A DNA stretch of 64,000 nt, from the NCBI GenBank assembly GCA_027923505.1, contig BROI01000005.1, positions 992,001 to 1,056,000 on the forward strand. The letters run 5' to 3'. The stretch is from Mayamaea pseudoterrestris. Its lineage: Eukaryota > Bacillariophyta > Bacillariophyceae > Sellaphorales > Sellaphoraceae. Both the position numbers and the translations under genes were made by a program. The notes beneath the pieces are model-generated. The model was not told the origin of the DNA. It saw only the letters and a program-made list of their open reading frames with translations, and searched no databases. How positions within the stretch are numbered: the first letter of the stretch is position 1; every line of letters begins with the position of its first letter. Shown here one piece after another: positions 52,240-62,835 of this stretch.

Positions 52240-53463
52240 ATGAGCGAGCCAATGCAACCAACGCAAAACATGTCAGCTTCTGATGACATTCCTCTCGCAC
52301 ACTTACCGCTGCGTCCTTCAACACTTCAGACCTTTGAAAAGCGAGGATTCGTTTCATGGAGGGAAGTCCACGATGCCAAGCAGGGAGGAATGCCTTCGCT
52401 CGCTGAGGAACTTCAAGTCTCCGTTTCCGATGCAGCGAGCTTGGTTCGAGAGATTCAAAACTGCTTAGAAACCGATTCGAAGGATCGGGTTACAGATGAG
52501 TCATCTGCCATTCGAATTGGAGTATCAGCTGCTGAACTCTTGCAGGGTTTCGATAAGAATAGTGTCTCATCCATCATTACATTTTGCCGTGCAGTCGATC
52601 AAATGCTTGGCGGCGGCATTGGTCTTGGAGAAATGACAGAAGTGTCCGGTCTTCCTGGCACAGGGAAAACACAATGGGGCATGCAACTTGCGGTCGATGC
52701 GCGTTTACCAGTCGACTTTGGTGGTGTGCAGGGCGAAACAATCTACATAGACGCCGAAGGAAGCTTCGCTCCGGAACGATGCTTAATGATGGCATCATCG
52801 CTTGTCAAACACTTGTCATCCGGATTGCGAAAACGCAATCGACATGCGACGAACTTGCCTCATTGGTTCACGTCGGACGAAATACTTGGTGGCATCCATG
52901 TGTTTCGCGTGCATGACGAGGCCACGCAGACAGCTGTCATTTACTCCTTGCCGCATTTTATTCAAAAACAGTTGGAAGAATCTACAAAAGACAATACGCA
53001 CAAGCGAGCACCTATCAAATTGATTGTCATTGATAGCATGGCTTTTCATCATCGCGCGTCTGGGCCCGCGACTGACTACATTCAGCGAACTCAGTCATTG
53101 ATGCGGCAAGTTTCTCTCCTTGCGAGCTTGGCTTTCCAGCATAATTTAGCTGTTCTTGTCATTAACCAGATGACGACCAAAGTTCTCAGCAACAACGCTA
53201 TTTCTGCCTCGACTGATGAGTCGTCGCGAAGTGTCCCAGCATTGGGCGAGTCGTGGGCGCATGCCGTATCCACTCGCTTACTTCTCCAAGGAAATGGTTC
53301 CGGTCCGCGAACTTGCCGCATTTTGAAGTCGCCCCGATTGCCCAATGCTTCTGCCGAGTATCGTGTCGTTGACGCAGGTGTTCGCGCTGCTGATTATGTG
53401 GAAAAGCAGCCGCAGCAGCAACGTGATAAGGGAGTCCAATCGAAGCGAGCCAAAGTGACTTGA
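52240..53463 (+). CDS. RAD51C: RAD51C-like recombinase paralogue
   Basis: The first ATG gives 407 aa; the frame is open upstream only from TTG. An N-terminal helix-hairpin-helix-like part (LRPSTLQTFEKRGF) leads to the RecA core. ITFCRAVDQMLGGGIGLGEM is close to RAD51C. Walker A is GLPGTGKTQ near residue 138, followed by QLAVDARLP and FGGVQGETIYIDAEGSF. Walker B is IKLIVIDSMAF near 260. VLVINQMTTKV and PALGESWAHA follow. The tail ends with a basic QSKRAKVT, a possible nuclear signal, as in RAD51C. The protein acts with RAD51 paralogues in homologous recombination. Confidence 0.93.
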   Translation: MSEPMQPTQNMSASDDIPLAHLPLRPSTLQTFEKRGFVSWREVHDAKQGGMPSLAEELQVSVSDAASLVREIQNCLETDSKDRVTDESSAIRIGVSAAELLQGFDKNSVSSIITFCRAVDQMLGGGIGLGEMTEVSGLPGTGKTQWGMQLAVDARLPVDFGGVQGETIYIDAEGSFAPERCLMMASSLVKHLSSGLRKRNRHATNLPHWFTSDEILGGIHVFRVHDEATQTAVIYSLPHFIQKQLEESTKDNTHKRAPIKLIVIDSMAFHHRASGPATDYIQRTQSLMRQVSLLASLAFQHNLAVLVINQMTTKVLSNNAISASTDESSRSVPALGESWAHAVSTRLLLQGNGSGPRTCRILKSPRLPNASAEYRVVDAGVRAADYVEKQPQQQRDKGVQSKRAKVT

Positions 53464-53739
53464 TAAGGCAACCTATTCCTAGATAACATGTAAATCATTT
53501 TGATCTAGGTTCTTGTACGATACTGCAGTATTTTGGCATATATATGACGATGGATGAACTTTCAGCAAAAGTATAGTACGACGCGTCGCGGTTATAATAT
53601 GCTATGGCAGCTGATCCGGTGCTTGTGCGACAAGTCGTTTAGAGCCAACGATTTCATGAAACTTATCCGCTTCGACGATTGCGACAATCACATGTTCTGT
53701 TTGCCCCTTCATTAGTGTCTGTCGCTACACTGCATTAAT

Positions 53740-55530
53740 ATGTCATCAAGTATGACATCCTTCAAGTCTTCCTTGGAGCTGCAAACGAAAAAGTCTAGCT
53801 CCCGCGACTTCGCCGGCTCCGTTCCAGACGCCATCTCGAATGCATCCGAGGCGCGCTACTGGTCGGAAAAGTTTGGATTAGGATCGATACAAGGAAAAAA
53901 GCCAACGTTTGCTCACTCTAGAAATGCGACATTGCAAGCAGGTTCAGCTGCCATGGTGCAGGACATTGTATGGGATACAGTGGGAGGCCAATCGATGGCT
54001 GTTGTTTGCGGCCCCCGCGTGCTTCTTTACGGAACGACGCCCCAGTCGTCATTGCAACGAACGCTGGCGAAACACACAATCAATAGCACGCAAACATCAG
54101 CAGTTACTCCAGATCGTCAAGTTCCAACAGGAGGCCACCTGGCTTTGACTGCCTCCTTTCGCAGCGACGGTCGGCTCTTGGCTGTTGGAACAGATCGCGG
54201 ATGCGTTCGCATTGCCGATGTTTCATCGCGGGCAACCCTTTGCACTTTCGCGCCCACTAATGTTCTCGGAATTCGCTCCATTCAGTGGTTTCGCAACGGC
54301 AAACATCTCATGGCGGCGGGAGACGATGGTGTTTTGCGCGTATGGGAATTGGCGCAGGGTGGATTGACGGGGACTAAGCCCATTTGTTCGCTTCGTGGAC
54401 ATGGCGATGCGATCCGGTCGGCTGTCTTGTGGCAGAAAGCAAATGATGAGGGAAAAAAGACGTTGCAGACTCTTAAATGGCCACATCAGTCGCTAGCAGC
54501 AACTGGTAGTTACGACATGACGGTGCGAGTTTGGTGCATGGACGATGTTGAAGAGGAGAACAAAAATTTGCTTGAGCGCTGTTTATCGGTTCTCTCGCAT
54601 GACGGTCCCGTGGAAGCCTTGCTGTTTTTGACAAGCACAAATGCCAAAGTTCCAGTTTGGTTACTGTCAGCGGGTGGAACCTACGTTAAAGTATGGAATC
54701 CGTTGACTGGTGCGTGCGTTGCAACTGTTCATGCGCAGCATCGCAAAACCATAACATCGTTGCTGGCTATGCCAAGGTTGAATGCTGAGCTAGGGACAAC
54801 GACTATGCGCGTCCTGACGGGCAGCGTTGATGGCTTGCTTCGCATTCATTCCTGGGACAGTTGCTCGGGTAGCCTTACGTTACTATACGGCATGAAATTG
54901 AACGATATTGCCATTACATCCTTAGCGTGCAACCCAGCTGCGGATCGACTGGCTATTGGCACGGCTTCGGGGACGGTACTTGTGAGGCAATCCGGACCGA
55001 ACATTGCGCAACACAAGCGACAACGCGAGCCACGGGCGGGTACGTTCGCCTTTTTCACCCGCGGCATGAACGCGGACTCGTCAGCCGCTGATTTCGTCGT
55101 TTCGACGGAAGTTAAGAAGCGAAAATTGAAAAATTACGATACATCGATTAAACAGTTTCGATACGGCGATGCACTTGATGAAGCTCTTGAATCTAGGATG
55201 CCACTGGCGGTTGTCACTGCGTTAGAAGAGCTTGGACGGCGTAGAGGGTTGACGATTGCTTTGTCGAATCGCGATGAGGAAAGTTTAGAACCAATCCTGT
55301 CGTTCACGGTTCGTTACATTACCCGTCCAAACTTTTCCTCCTTGCTGATTGGAGTTGCAGAAAAGCTCATCGATGTATACGCAGGCGTAACTGGACAATC
55401 TGAAAGGATTGACGAGTTGTTTGACAAACTTAAAATACAAGTCGAACATGAGTTGCGCGTACAGAAAAAGCTTTTGCGCATTGTTGGCCAGCTTGAGGCG
55501 ACAATGGTAATCTTAGGCGACGAAACCTAA
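53740..55530 (+). CDS. UTP15: UTP15, WD40 protein of the small-subunit processome
   Basis: Single exon, 596 aa. WD40 repeats include LLAVGTDRGCVRIADVS, HLMAAGDDGVLRVWELA, AATGSYDMTVRVWCMD and VLTGSVDGLLRIHSWD. The C-terminal UTP15 domain is clear: FRYGDALDEALESRMPLAVV, ALEELGRRRGLTIALSNRD, and LLIGVAEKLIDVYAGVTGQS. UTP15 is in the t-UTP subcomplex needed for pre-18S rRNA synthesis and processing. It is the second SSU-processome gene in the window. Confidence 0.95.
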   Translation: MSSSMTSFKSSLELQTKKSSSRDFAGSVPDAISNASEARYWSEKFGLGSIQGKKPTFAHSRNATLQAGSAAMVQDIVWDTVGGQSMAVVCGPRVLLYGTTPQSSLQRTLAKHTINSTQTSAVTPDRQVPTGGHLALTASFRSDGRLLAVGTDRGCVRIADVSSRATLCTFAPTNVLGIRSIQWFRNGKHLMAAGDDGVLRVWELAQGGLTGTKPICSLRGHGDAIRSAVLWQKANDEGKKTLQTLKWPHQSLAATGSYDMTVRVWCMDDVEEENKNLLERCLSVLSHDGPVEALLFLTSTNAKVPVWLLSAGGTYVKVWNPLTGACVATVHAQHRKTITSLLAMPRLNAELGTTTMRVLTGSVDGLLRIHSWDSCSGSLTLLYGMKLNDIAITSLACNPAADRLAIGTASGTVLVRQSGPNIAQHKRQREPRAGTFAFFTRGMNADSSAADFVVSTEVKKRKLKNYDTSIKQFRYGDALDEALESRMPLAVVTALEELGRRRGLTIALSNRDEESLEPILSFTVRYITRPNFSSLLIGVAEKLIDVYAGVTGQSERIDELFDKLKIQVEHELRVQKKLLRIVGQLEATMVILGDET

Positions 55531-55574
55531 ATACTTCCTATTGTAGCGTATAACTGTGTGATCAGCATAAAAAA

Positions 55575-58002
55575 CTAATATATAGCATGGCCGCTACTAG
55601 ACCTTTTAAGCTGCTCGTCTGAAAGGCTCGCAATTGATTCAGCTGTCGGAAAATGCCCGCACGTGATCAGATGCCGAACCGTCCCATTCCCGGTTCCTTT
55701 CAACCCACAAACAGCAGCAACAATTGCATGGATTCTGTTCCAGTAGACGTCTAACCACGGCGCATCAGCGACCAGCACTGACTCGTCATCTGGAGCTTTA
55801 GCATTCAGTCCGCCCATGGCTGCTCCGACTTTTTTTGCCCACTCAAAAACGGCTATTTCAATAGCTAGCACTACAGCAGCAACATTCATAATTTCAGGTG
55901 ACAGATGAGTTGCCATATCCTGTATGAAAGTTAATGCGAGCGCTCGAATGGAGTCGTCTATTGGAGCATTTGTCGTCGCATCAGTCATCCAAGCTGGACA
56001 GTTTGATTGCTGCTTAAAATCCGTATCTTCCGCACCATTCTCCACCACCGGTTGAATCTCAGAACGAGTTTTTAAATACCCCAACGAAAAAGCCTTTCGA
56101 TCGATCGTAGACAACGCCAGTTCCTTACTCTCATCCGCTTCAGTTGGGGGTATATCGAGTGGGCCAGACGATCGCAAGCAATCATCGACGGGGCTAAGCG
56201 ATCTTGCTACATGAGCTATGGCCCTGCTCTGCTTGACCTGGTCAGCAACACGCGTCTTTTCGACCTGATCACTGTCCACGTTGGTGTTGCCAACGAGTTG
56301 AGCTTCGTGGTCCCCCAAAAATGGCTTGGTGTCTATACTTGCACTAGCAATTAAGTCGGAGAATGGCTTGGCTTTCGGTACCTTGAAGCCAATTGGAACT
56401 TTTGCTTTCTTTTCGGCGTAGAGATCCTTCAACTCCTTTCCAATTCGTTTGATAGATATGAACAGAGCTTCATTCCCTGCCTCGCTAGTTGAATCCCGAA
56501 GCATCGATTTTGTTAGCTTGACTAAATCCGCAAAGTACGCTTCCAAGAAGGGTGCTGAACAATCTGCTACAACAGCGCTAGCCCGCTCGAAACATTCACT
56601 CAAAGTTACCAAATTTCTATGGTGGACGGCAGTTTCCCACTCAAAAACAAACATGCGATACATCCGTTCGCACCGCACGAACGAGCGCTTTTCCGCTTTG
56701 GCCGGCGACAATTCCTTTCTCGGTTTCTTCCTCGTTAGCTTTCTTGACTTCACAGGCATTTCCTTCGCCTCTTTGCCCTTTGCCTTCCCCTCATTTCTCT
56801 TTCCAGCTGGCTTTTCTACAAGGACAAGGTCAGTAGAGAGTTCCATCTCATCAAAACCACCATTCACAGCTCCGAGCCAACCAGAGTCATTCTCATTGTC
56901 TACGTCTTCAATGTCGCTATCTCCCAGCGCATATTGCAAATTTGCTTCGTCCTCATCGTCTGCGTCTCCGACAAAGTCATCCGTGTCCGTCTGGCTACCA
57001 GCAGGCATCATTGAATTGAGAGTCGGAGATTTGTCGCTGGTCTTTAGCACTGCTACCGGTAGTTTAGTTGGCTGCTTTTTTGCGATGATCATTTTTTTCC
57101 GCTTCTTCGCAAGAGGCTTCGTTGCGACCTTTCGATCAACGACTGGAGGACCATCATTGCTATCGCTCTCACTGCTACTTCCACTTTCAACGTCCAGCAA
57201 ATCCGTTTCCGACAACAAATCATATTCCTCTGGGAATGGCAATATTCGGCGGTGAATCTTATCGGTTGTCAGGTCGTCTTCTATTTCCTGCAAAGCCCTG
57301 AGATTGTACTCATCCATCTTGGTCAGCTTCTTTCCAGCTTCTTGCTTCTTTCGCGACTGGAGCAGCACAGGAAAGTAGTCCTTCTTTTCCTTGCCTTTCT
57401 CAAACGGTGTAAACTTGTCCTTGAGAATGAAGGAATACATCTGATTAATGTTTTGTTCACCGTAAAAGTAGATTAGGAATGGCAGTTCATCCAATCGACC
57501 CTGCTTCCGGAGCTGTCAATGGAATAAATTACATGTTGAGATAGTCATCAAGCTGTGACTGAATATCGACAGCACTGCTTTCACGCCGCCAGTTGCTCAC
57601 CTCAGAAAAAGATTTGTAAAACTTTCGTCTCACGTCAGAAGGAGGAATTTGGTAAGGGTTCAAGACAATGCAACTATACACTTTGCCAGACCATCTTGTG
57701 AAGCCAATTTCTCCAAACATGTCCTTCCACTGCTTCGGGCATTCAGACAAAATTGCTTCCTTTTTTGAATCGAATTCAGCCTTGACTTCATTGCGACTCT
57801 TTTTCAATCTTCGCTGCAATTTATCTTGCGAAGAAATTGACAGTCGTCGCTTCTTGCCGTGTGGGTGCGCGCGTGTGCTCGACGACGGCCGACGTCCGTT
57901 TCCATTTTTGCCATTCTTCATATTCTGAGCCGGCTTTTTCTCTTCCGCCTGTTCATTGCTACCGGTAGATTCATCAGCGGATGACATTGTAAGCAAGTCC
58001 AT
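55575..58002 (-). CDS. PWWP-like module protein with IBD-like and TFIIS-central-like domains
   Basis: Exons 58002-57601 and 57512-55575 join over an 88-nt intron (phase 0) to give 779 aa. Residues about 70-200 form a PWWP-like module split by the intron: DMFGEIGFTRW...LNPYQIPPSDVR, then LPFLIYFYGEQN and FTPFEKGKEK. A long acidic/basic disordered region follows. RCERMYRMFVFEWETAV to IGKELKDLYAEKK resembles the helical integrase-binding/TFIIS N-terminal fold. The end (DDSIRALALTFIQDMA, VLAIEIAVFEWAK, YWNRIHAIVAAV, TAESIASLSDEQL) resembles the central domain of TFIIS, which contacts RNA polymerase II. A chromatin-linked elongation role is inferred. The module repeats in the neighbouring gene (58187-60081). 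Confidence 0.72.
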
Positions 58003-58186
58003 GACTGCAGTGTTGCAATTTGGAGAAGAGGACGATGTCGAAATCTTGATGGCTTTGCTGGTGTGCGAATGGGTGATGGAAACGCAACGCTGCGCATGGC
58101 GCGCTGCAACTGACAAGGGTTAAAGATAGATTGATCTAGCTATTGCCATGCCACCCTGGAGGCTGCTAAATTAATTGTACGTTCAT

Positions 58187-60081
58187 TTACAGTGACTTAT
58201 CCATAGGCAAGCAGGCACTATTCGATCGAGACAAAGTCAACATCTCATATGCCTCCGAAAAGCTCTTGTACCCACGACACCGTTGCAAAGGCTCTATTCG
58301 AGCATCCATTTCCTTCTCGCGTAAAACATTCATTAGATGCTTGTGCTCAGGATTCAAAGCCTCCTCCCCTTCGAGAAGGAAGCGACGCTGGATTTCGGGA
58401 GGGATTTGACCAAGGCCGCGTCGCTCGCCCTCCTCGTAGGAAACAAGCTCAGCCGGAGGCACTAGCGCGTAGCAGTGATCCAAAGCGTCTGCCTTGTCGC
58501 CCATTTGTCGCGCGTCATATTGATACACCAGAAACGGCAGTTGATCAAGTTGTTTAGTCCGTTCCATCTGTCGATCAGTAGTCAACCTGAGCTGGTGATC
58601 TCGTTGAATGAGCGAGAACGCAACAAACACTATAATAAATCGCTTACCTCCACCAGCGTGTTCATCCACATGGTGCGAAGCTTCCCAGGTGGAACGCTGT
58701 ATGGGCTCACGACTAAGACTGTGTGCTCCTTGTAAAACCCCATGGCACCAAAGCTGTTTCTGTGAACCTCCGACAGCTTGGATAAAACCATTTCCTTCTC
58801 TCGGTTGAATAATTTTCTAGCCTCGACTTTTAAATGTTGTAGTGCAGCGAGATTATTGGCAAAAATCATACCGCCGCCGCTGCTGTTACTAACGGAAAGA
58901 CGCCATCGCTCTGCTTCAAATGCGAACGAAAATGGAATGAGGCGAGTTGAGCTACAGGTGAATTGGCAAATCAAAGTCACAAACATGAACACCATGACGC
59001 ACCATCCTCATTAGGTGCAACTTGTTGGCTGACAACAATTGCAGCCTTCGAATTGCAGTGCATTTGGCAGGGACCAATGCTTACGAATTGTTCTGCTGCA
59101 TTGAATTTTGATGACATCGTCGTAGGCTTGGGACAAATCACTGGGCAGTGACTAACAAATTTATTGGCCCCATTACTTGGATGATAACTATCGTGGTAGC
59201 TCTTTCTCCGCGCATAACGCTGAGGTTCTTGCTCGTCATCATCATCATCATCATCCTCGTCCTCTTCGTCCTCAACGTCGTCATTGTCTTCAAGTTTGCC
59301 CGTACGTTGTTCCTCCTCAGACGATGAATTCGTGTCATCGTCTATGTCATCAAGCGTCAATAATTCCCACACTTCTGGAAATCCAAGAACGCCCCGTCTT
59401 CTTTCTCCCGATGTTATACTCAAATCGTCGTTTACTTCCTTGAGCGCCAAGAGCTTATCTTGATCGCCCTTTGTAAGTTTTCTATCGTCCGCCGCCTTGA
59501 GCTGGGCAGCCTCATATGGCTTGAGCAGTCCCCGATCCAAACCTTCTTCGTACGTGACCAGATCCCTGGGAGCGACAAATCCATAATAGCTGCATTCTTC
59601 GCGAGCACCGTACCAGTACACAATGTGCGACATGTCCTCCAAAGATTCGTTTCTGCGACACTGCGTGGTAATGAAACAAGTGGGTTCAATGAGGAAACTT
59701 AACGACATATTCTTCAAGTCAACTCAATGTTTCTAATCGTACCCGTTCAAACTGCTCAATCCACTGATTCCGAACGTTTCCAGGTGGTACATCATATGGC
59801 TGAAGGCACAATGCAAGCCAATAAGCCTTTCCAAAACGAGCAAAGCAAATCTGCCCGAACATGTCGTTCAAATGCTTTGGTGCCGTCGATAAGACGCGGG
59901 CTTTAGCCTTGTAAAACTGTAGCTTCGTTTCTACCCTAGCCTCTTCAAGCTTTCGCATTCTTTCAATGTGATGGTCATGGCACGGTTTGACCCTTTTGGT
60001 TGCTGACGGAGTCGGTTGGCGCAGCAGCTGATGCTTGGGCGGTCGGCCGGGTCCTCGACGTTTCTTGGGCTTTTGGTCCAT
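58187..60081 (-). CDS. Protein with AT-hook and two PWWP-like modules
   Basis: Exons 60081-59743, 59660-59003, 58910-58648 and 58567-58187 join in frame over introns of 82, 92 and 80 nt to give 546 aa. An AT-hook-like RGPGRPPKH is at the start. Module 1: MFGQICFARFGKAYW, LQPYDVPPGNVR, intron, MSHIVYWYGAREE, LVTYEEGLDRG, FPEVWELLTL. Module 2: FGAMGFYKEHTVLVV, SPYSVPPGKLR, intron, LPFLVYQYDAR, LVSYEEGERRG, YEMLTL. An Asp/Glu-rich linker separates them. Both modules are cut by a phase-0 intron at the same point, as is the module of the next gene. PWWP domains read methylated histone tails; the aromatic cage cannot be judged here. It might be one gene with 55575-58002, but no splice donor gave the right phase. 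Confidence 0.72.
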
Positions 60082-60619
60082 TCTGTTATGATCAGATAAG
60101 ATCTGATGTTGGACAAATGGTACAAGAAACCAATGCTCCTATATACGTAGTCGCAAAGGTTGCCAGTGCAAGTTTGTGTATTGGACAGTCGACCTCTTCC
60201 AGTGTTGAAGCTGCTGCGACCAGATTCGTGACTCGAGTACCGATCCGACAGGAGCTACCGATCCCCGACCAGTCAGTTAATGTGAGTCTTCCCCGCACTC
60301 AATGCCAAGGCGATTATCGTGTCCGTAGCAATCGACCCAACACATGCGCTGTTGCAGTGTGAGTGACCTTTGCACACTTTTTTCCTAACTGTAAATGCGA
60401 TTTGCGCAACGTAACGACATCATAGAAAATATGGCTTCACGAACAGCAAGACAGAACATGCTTTAGTTTGTTCCGTTGCTTAAATGATATATAGCTTAGT
60501 ATACGGTTGTACACACAGAGTGGTTACTCACAGTCAGTGGTGGAGGCGATATTACCTATGTCACAAACATCGCATCTGGTGAATCGTAACCATTCTATTA
60601 TCACACGTACACGTAATCT
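60082..60619. other. Intergenic region, no supported gene
   Basis: Spacer upstream of the two-module PWWP-like gene. A 120-codon plus-strand frame (60000-60362) overlaps its start and has no family resemblance. Confidence 0.4.
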
Positions 60620-61540
60620 TTACTTTGCCGCATTAGTGGCTTCCACTGCAGCTGTGCGGCGACCGCGAATTTTTTCGTTAAGTTGTGTTATGCGTCGTGT
60701 GATGCGCCGGGTCAATAGCAGCTCCTCGTTAGGCTGGCGAATCGTCAATTCACGAAACTTGTTGTTCGAAAACGACCCAATACCAAAAGCTGGTAGAATA
60801 CGAAGCCCACGAGCAAAGCACACTTTGCCAAATTCTTTCTTAATCTGGGTCATACGCTCCGTTGTTGTCGCGTCTGGTCGGTTGTAGACATCGAGAGCAG
60901 CAATGTGAACCGGTGCCGTGATGAACTGCGAGAACACGGGAATGGAGAGCGAGCAACCAATTTCGGCCAAGTGTCGGTTTACATCTTGCTCCACAACCAA
61001 GTACTCCGTCGCCTTGGGCGCAAAGTAGAAGGTGGCAGCCATTGTTGCGCAATCGCGAACGGCGAAGCCAGCTATAGTTCCCGCAGGAGTCGCTCGCTTG
61101 ACCGTACCTGGACCGGAAAACTCGCGGGCAAACACCGAGTCGCGCCATGCGAGGAGCCCAATGTTTGCACCAGATGCCGCAGAAACCTTGTACAACTTGC
61201 GCGTCTCCTCAGCTCGCACCTTGTAGAAATCCAGTGCAGCCTCGCTGAGGTTAGCCGTCGCGTAAGTTCCAAAGTAAACGAGGAAGGTTAACCGGAAGGA
61301 CAAGCCATTCAAAAACTGTTTGGGCTTCATAACCATTTCCTTACTCGCTTCGCCCATGGTTCTCATGAGCTGGGAGATGCCGGCGATTTCCTGAACGATC
61401 GCTTTGTCAATGATGGAAACCAACGGAGAGACGAGAAAACTTGCCGTGAATGCACAGGCTAGTTCTTTCGGAACTCTTGCGTAGGGTCCCTCAAGGAACT
61501 GATGAGTGAAGGGAGACGCATCAGCAAGATGAAAGGGCAT
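60620..61540 (-). CDS. Degenerate mitochondrial-carrier-like membrane protein
   Basis: Single exon, 306 aa, the length of SLC25 carriers. Three repeat-like blocks are visible: ACAFTASFLVSPLVSIIDKAI, TIAGFAVRDCATMAATFYFAP and SIPVFSQFITAPVHIAALDVY. The second has lost the usual Px(D/E)xx(K/R) and the others keep only Pro and Asp at wider spacing. KRATPAG precedes repeat 2. A substrate cannot be named, and the protein may have lost transport. A Leu/Arg-rich basic tail follows (LLLTRRITRRITQLNEKIRGRR). Confidence 0.6.
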   Translation of the reverse strand: MPFHLADASPFTHQFLEGPYARVPKELACAFTASFLVSPLVSIIDKAIVQEIAGISQLMRTMGEASKEMVMKPKQFLNGLSFRLTFLVYFGTYATANLSEAALDFYKVRAEETRKLYKVSAASGANIGLLAWRDSVFAREFSGPGTVKRATPAGTIAGFAVRDCATMAATFYFAPKATEYLVVEQDVNRHLAEIGCSLSIPVFSQFITAPVHIAALDVYNRPDATTTERMTQIKKEFGKVCFARGLRILPAFGIGSFSNNKFRELTIRQPNEELLLTRRITRRITQLNEKIRGRRTAAVEATNAAK

Positions 61541-62148
61541 GGTAAAGGTGGTGTTGGATCAACTTGAGTAAATTCTGTGTTAGCGAAAATGTTTTATGGA
61601 TGTGAGCGAACGAAGAGATTATTAATTGTCGATAAATTTCTTTGCAAAGCAACAAGACATCATGAGGTATGTTAAAAAGACACACCTGACTAGTTGGCCT
61701 CTGATGCGCGCAACAAGAGGTGCAGTATTGATTTCCAGTGAGAGTACTCGAAGTCGTGTCGAGGGTCGAGCGCCGCCGATGCAGGTACTGGAAAATGATG
61801 ATTAGGCCCGTAAAGGGAGAAGATTTCTGTAACTGCGTCCAACCCTGCAATAAACTTCAATCCTACTATATTCGCCGTTGTTTCTTCGACTCTCCGAAGG
61901 TGGCAATAGGCAATGGCAATAGGCCATGGTGAAGCTGTCGTCAGAATCGACCACGAATGTGCTCACTTCTTGGTCACGTCATCGTTCAAAACGTCACTGT
62001 CATGAAGAATGTCACATCACGACTGAAATATCATTGTCGACTCACCTCTGTTTCGTTCCATCGAATTGACCATCGACCATGATATGTTAGTCCCGTCAGC
62101 TCAATACAAGCAACGCCCTCCTACTCTGCTTACTTAAGTAGCTTACAC
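61541..62148. other. Divergent intergenic region
   Basis: Spacer of about 600 bp between the carrier-like gene and the gene at 62149; nothing recognised. Confidence 0.4.
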
Positions 62149-62835
62149 ATGTCAATCGAAGCTGCTCCCAAAGTGGATCGTTTGGTCTCGGACATCGTCA
62201 TCAGTGAGCAGGAAACCTTTCAACACCTTGCTGCGTTTCTGTGGATGACTCGCGCCAGTTGTACATCCACCGCTGACGAGTCGCATCATTTAGAAGATCT
62301 TTGTGCAATTGCCGAGTCACTAGCGTTTTCTGAAAGGGATAGCCAAGTTGTCCAGCAACTGCTTCGCAGCACAGGTTTGGACACGACGACACCCATTGTT
62401 TCGCCCATCAAGTTTGAACATTCTATTTTGTCGCAGACCAACCACTCGGTGCACGCGACAGCAGCTACGCCAGATATTTTACTTTCCACGCAGATACCAC
62501 TAAAGAGCAAAGTAGCAGCGATGTCGTCGAGTACTGGAAAGAAAGAATCTCGGTATGAGTTACCAAATGAGATGCAATACTCGCCCGAACAGATCGAGCT
62601 TGACGATTCATTTTTGAGAACGCAGTACACGTCGGTATCGAAGGACAAGGATGCATTGGAAAGTCCAAGTCTGGTTGACGCTTCGATGAAAGAAGAGCTG
62701 TTAGAAGATTGGATGTCTGCCAAGATTAAGGATGAGGCATCCATCTCGGCTGTCGAACAGTCTTTGTCAGAGGATGCAAAGAGAAAGGCTAGACATGGAG
62801 CGAAACAGTCGAGGAAGATGACCAAGAAAAAGTAA
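62149..62835 (+). CDS. Unknown protein with basic C-terminus
   Basis: Single exon, 228 aa from the first ATG. The N-terminal 90 residues look helical (ETFQHLAAFLWM, LEDLCAIAESLAFSERDSQVVQQLLRSTG). The rest is Ser/Thr/Glu-rich and probably disordered, with ELPNEMQYSPEQIELDDSF. The tail DAKRKARHGAKQSRKMTKKK is a possible nuclear or nucleolar signal. No domain is recognised. The coding frame is well kept over 687 nt, so it is likely real. Confidence 0.6.
   Translation: MSIEAAPKVDRLVSDIVISEQETFQHLAAFLWMTRASCTSTADESHHLEDLCAIAESLAFSERDSQVVQQLLRSTGLDTTTPIVSPIKFEHSILSQTNHSVHATAATPDILLSTQIPLKSKVAAMSSSTGKKESRYELPNEMQYSPEQIELDDSFLRTQYTSVSKDKDALESPSLVDASMKEELLEDWMSAKIKDEASISAVEQSLSEDAKRKARHGAKQSRKMTKKK

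Noticed and set aside
55575-60081. A single gene holding all three PWWP-like modules
   Set aside because: No donor near 58187 joined in phase to an acceptor before the third module. Kept as two genes, with fusion as an open option.
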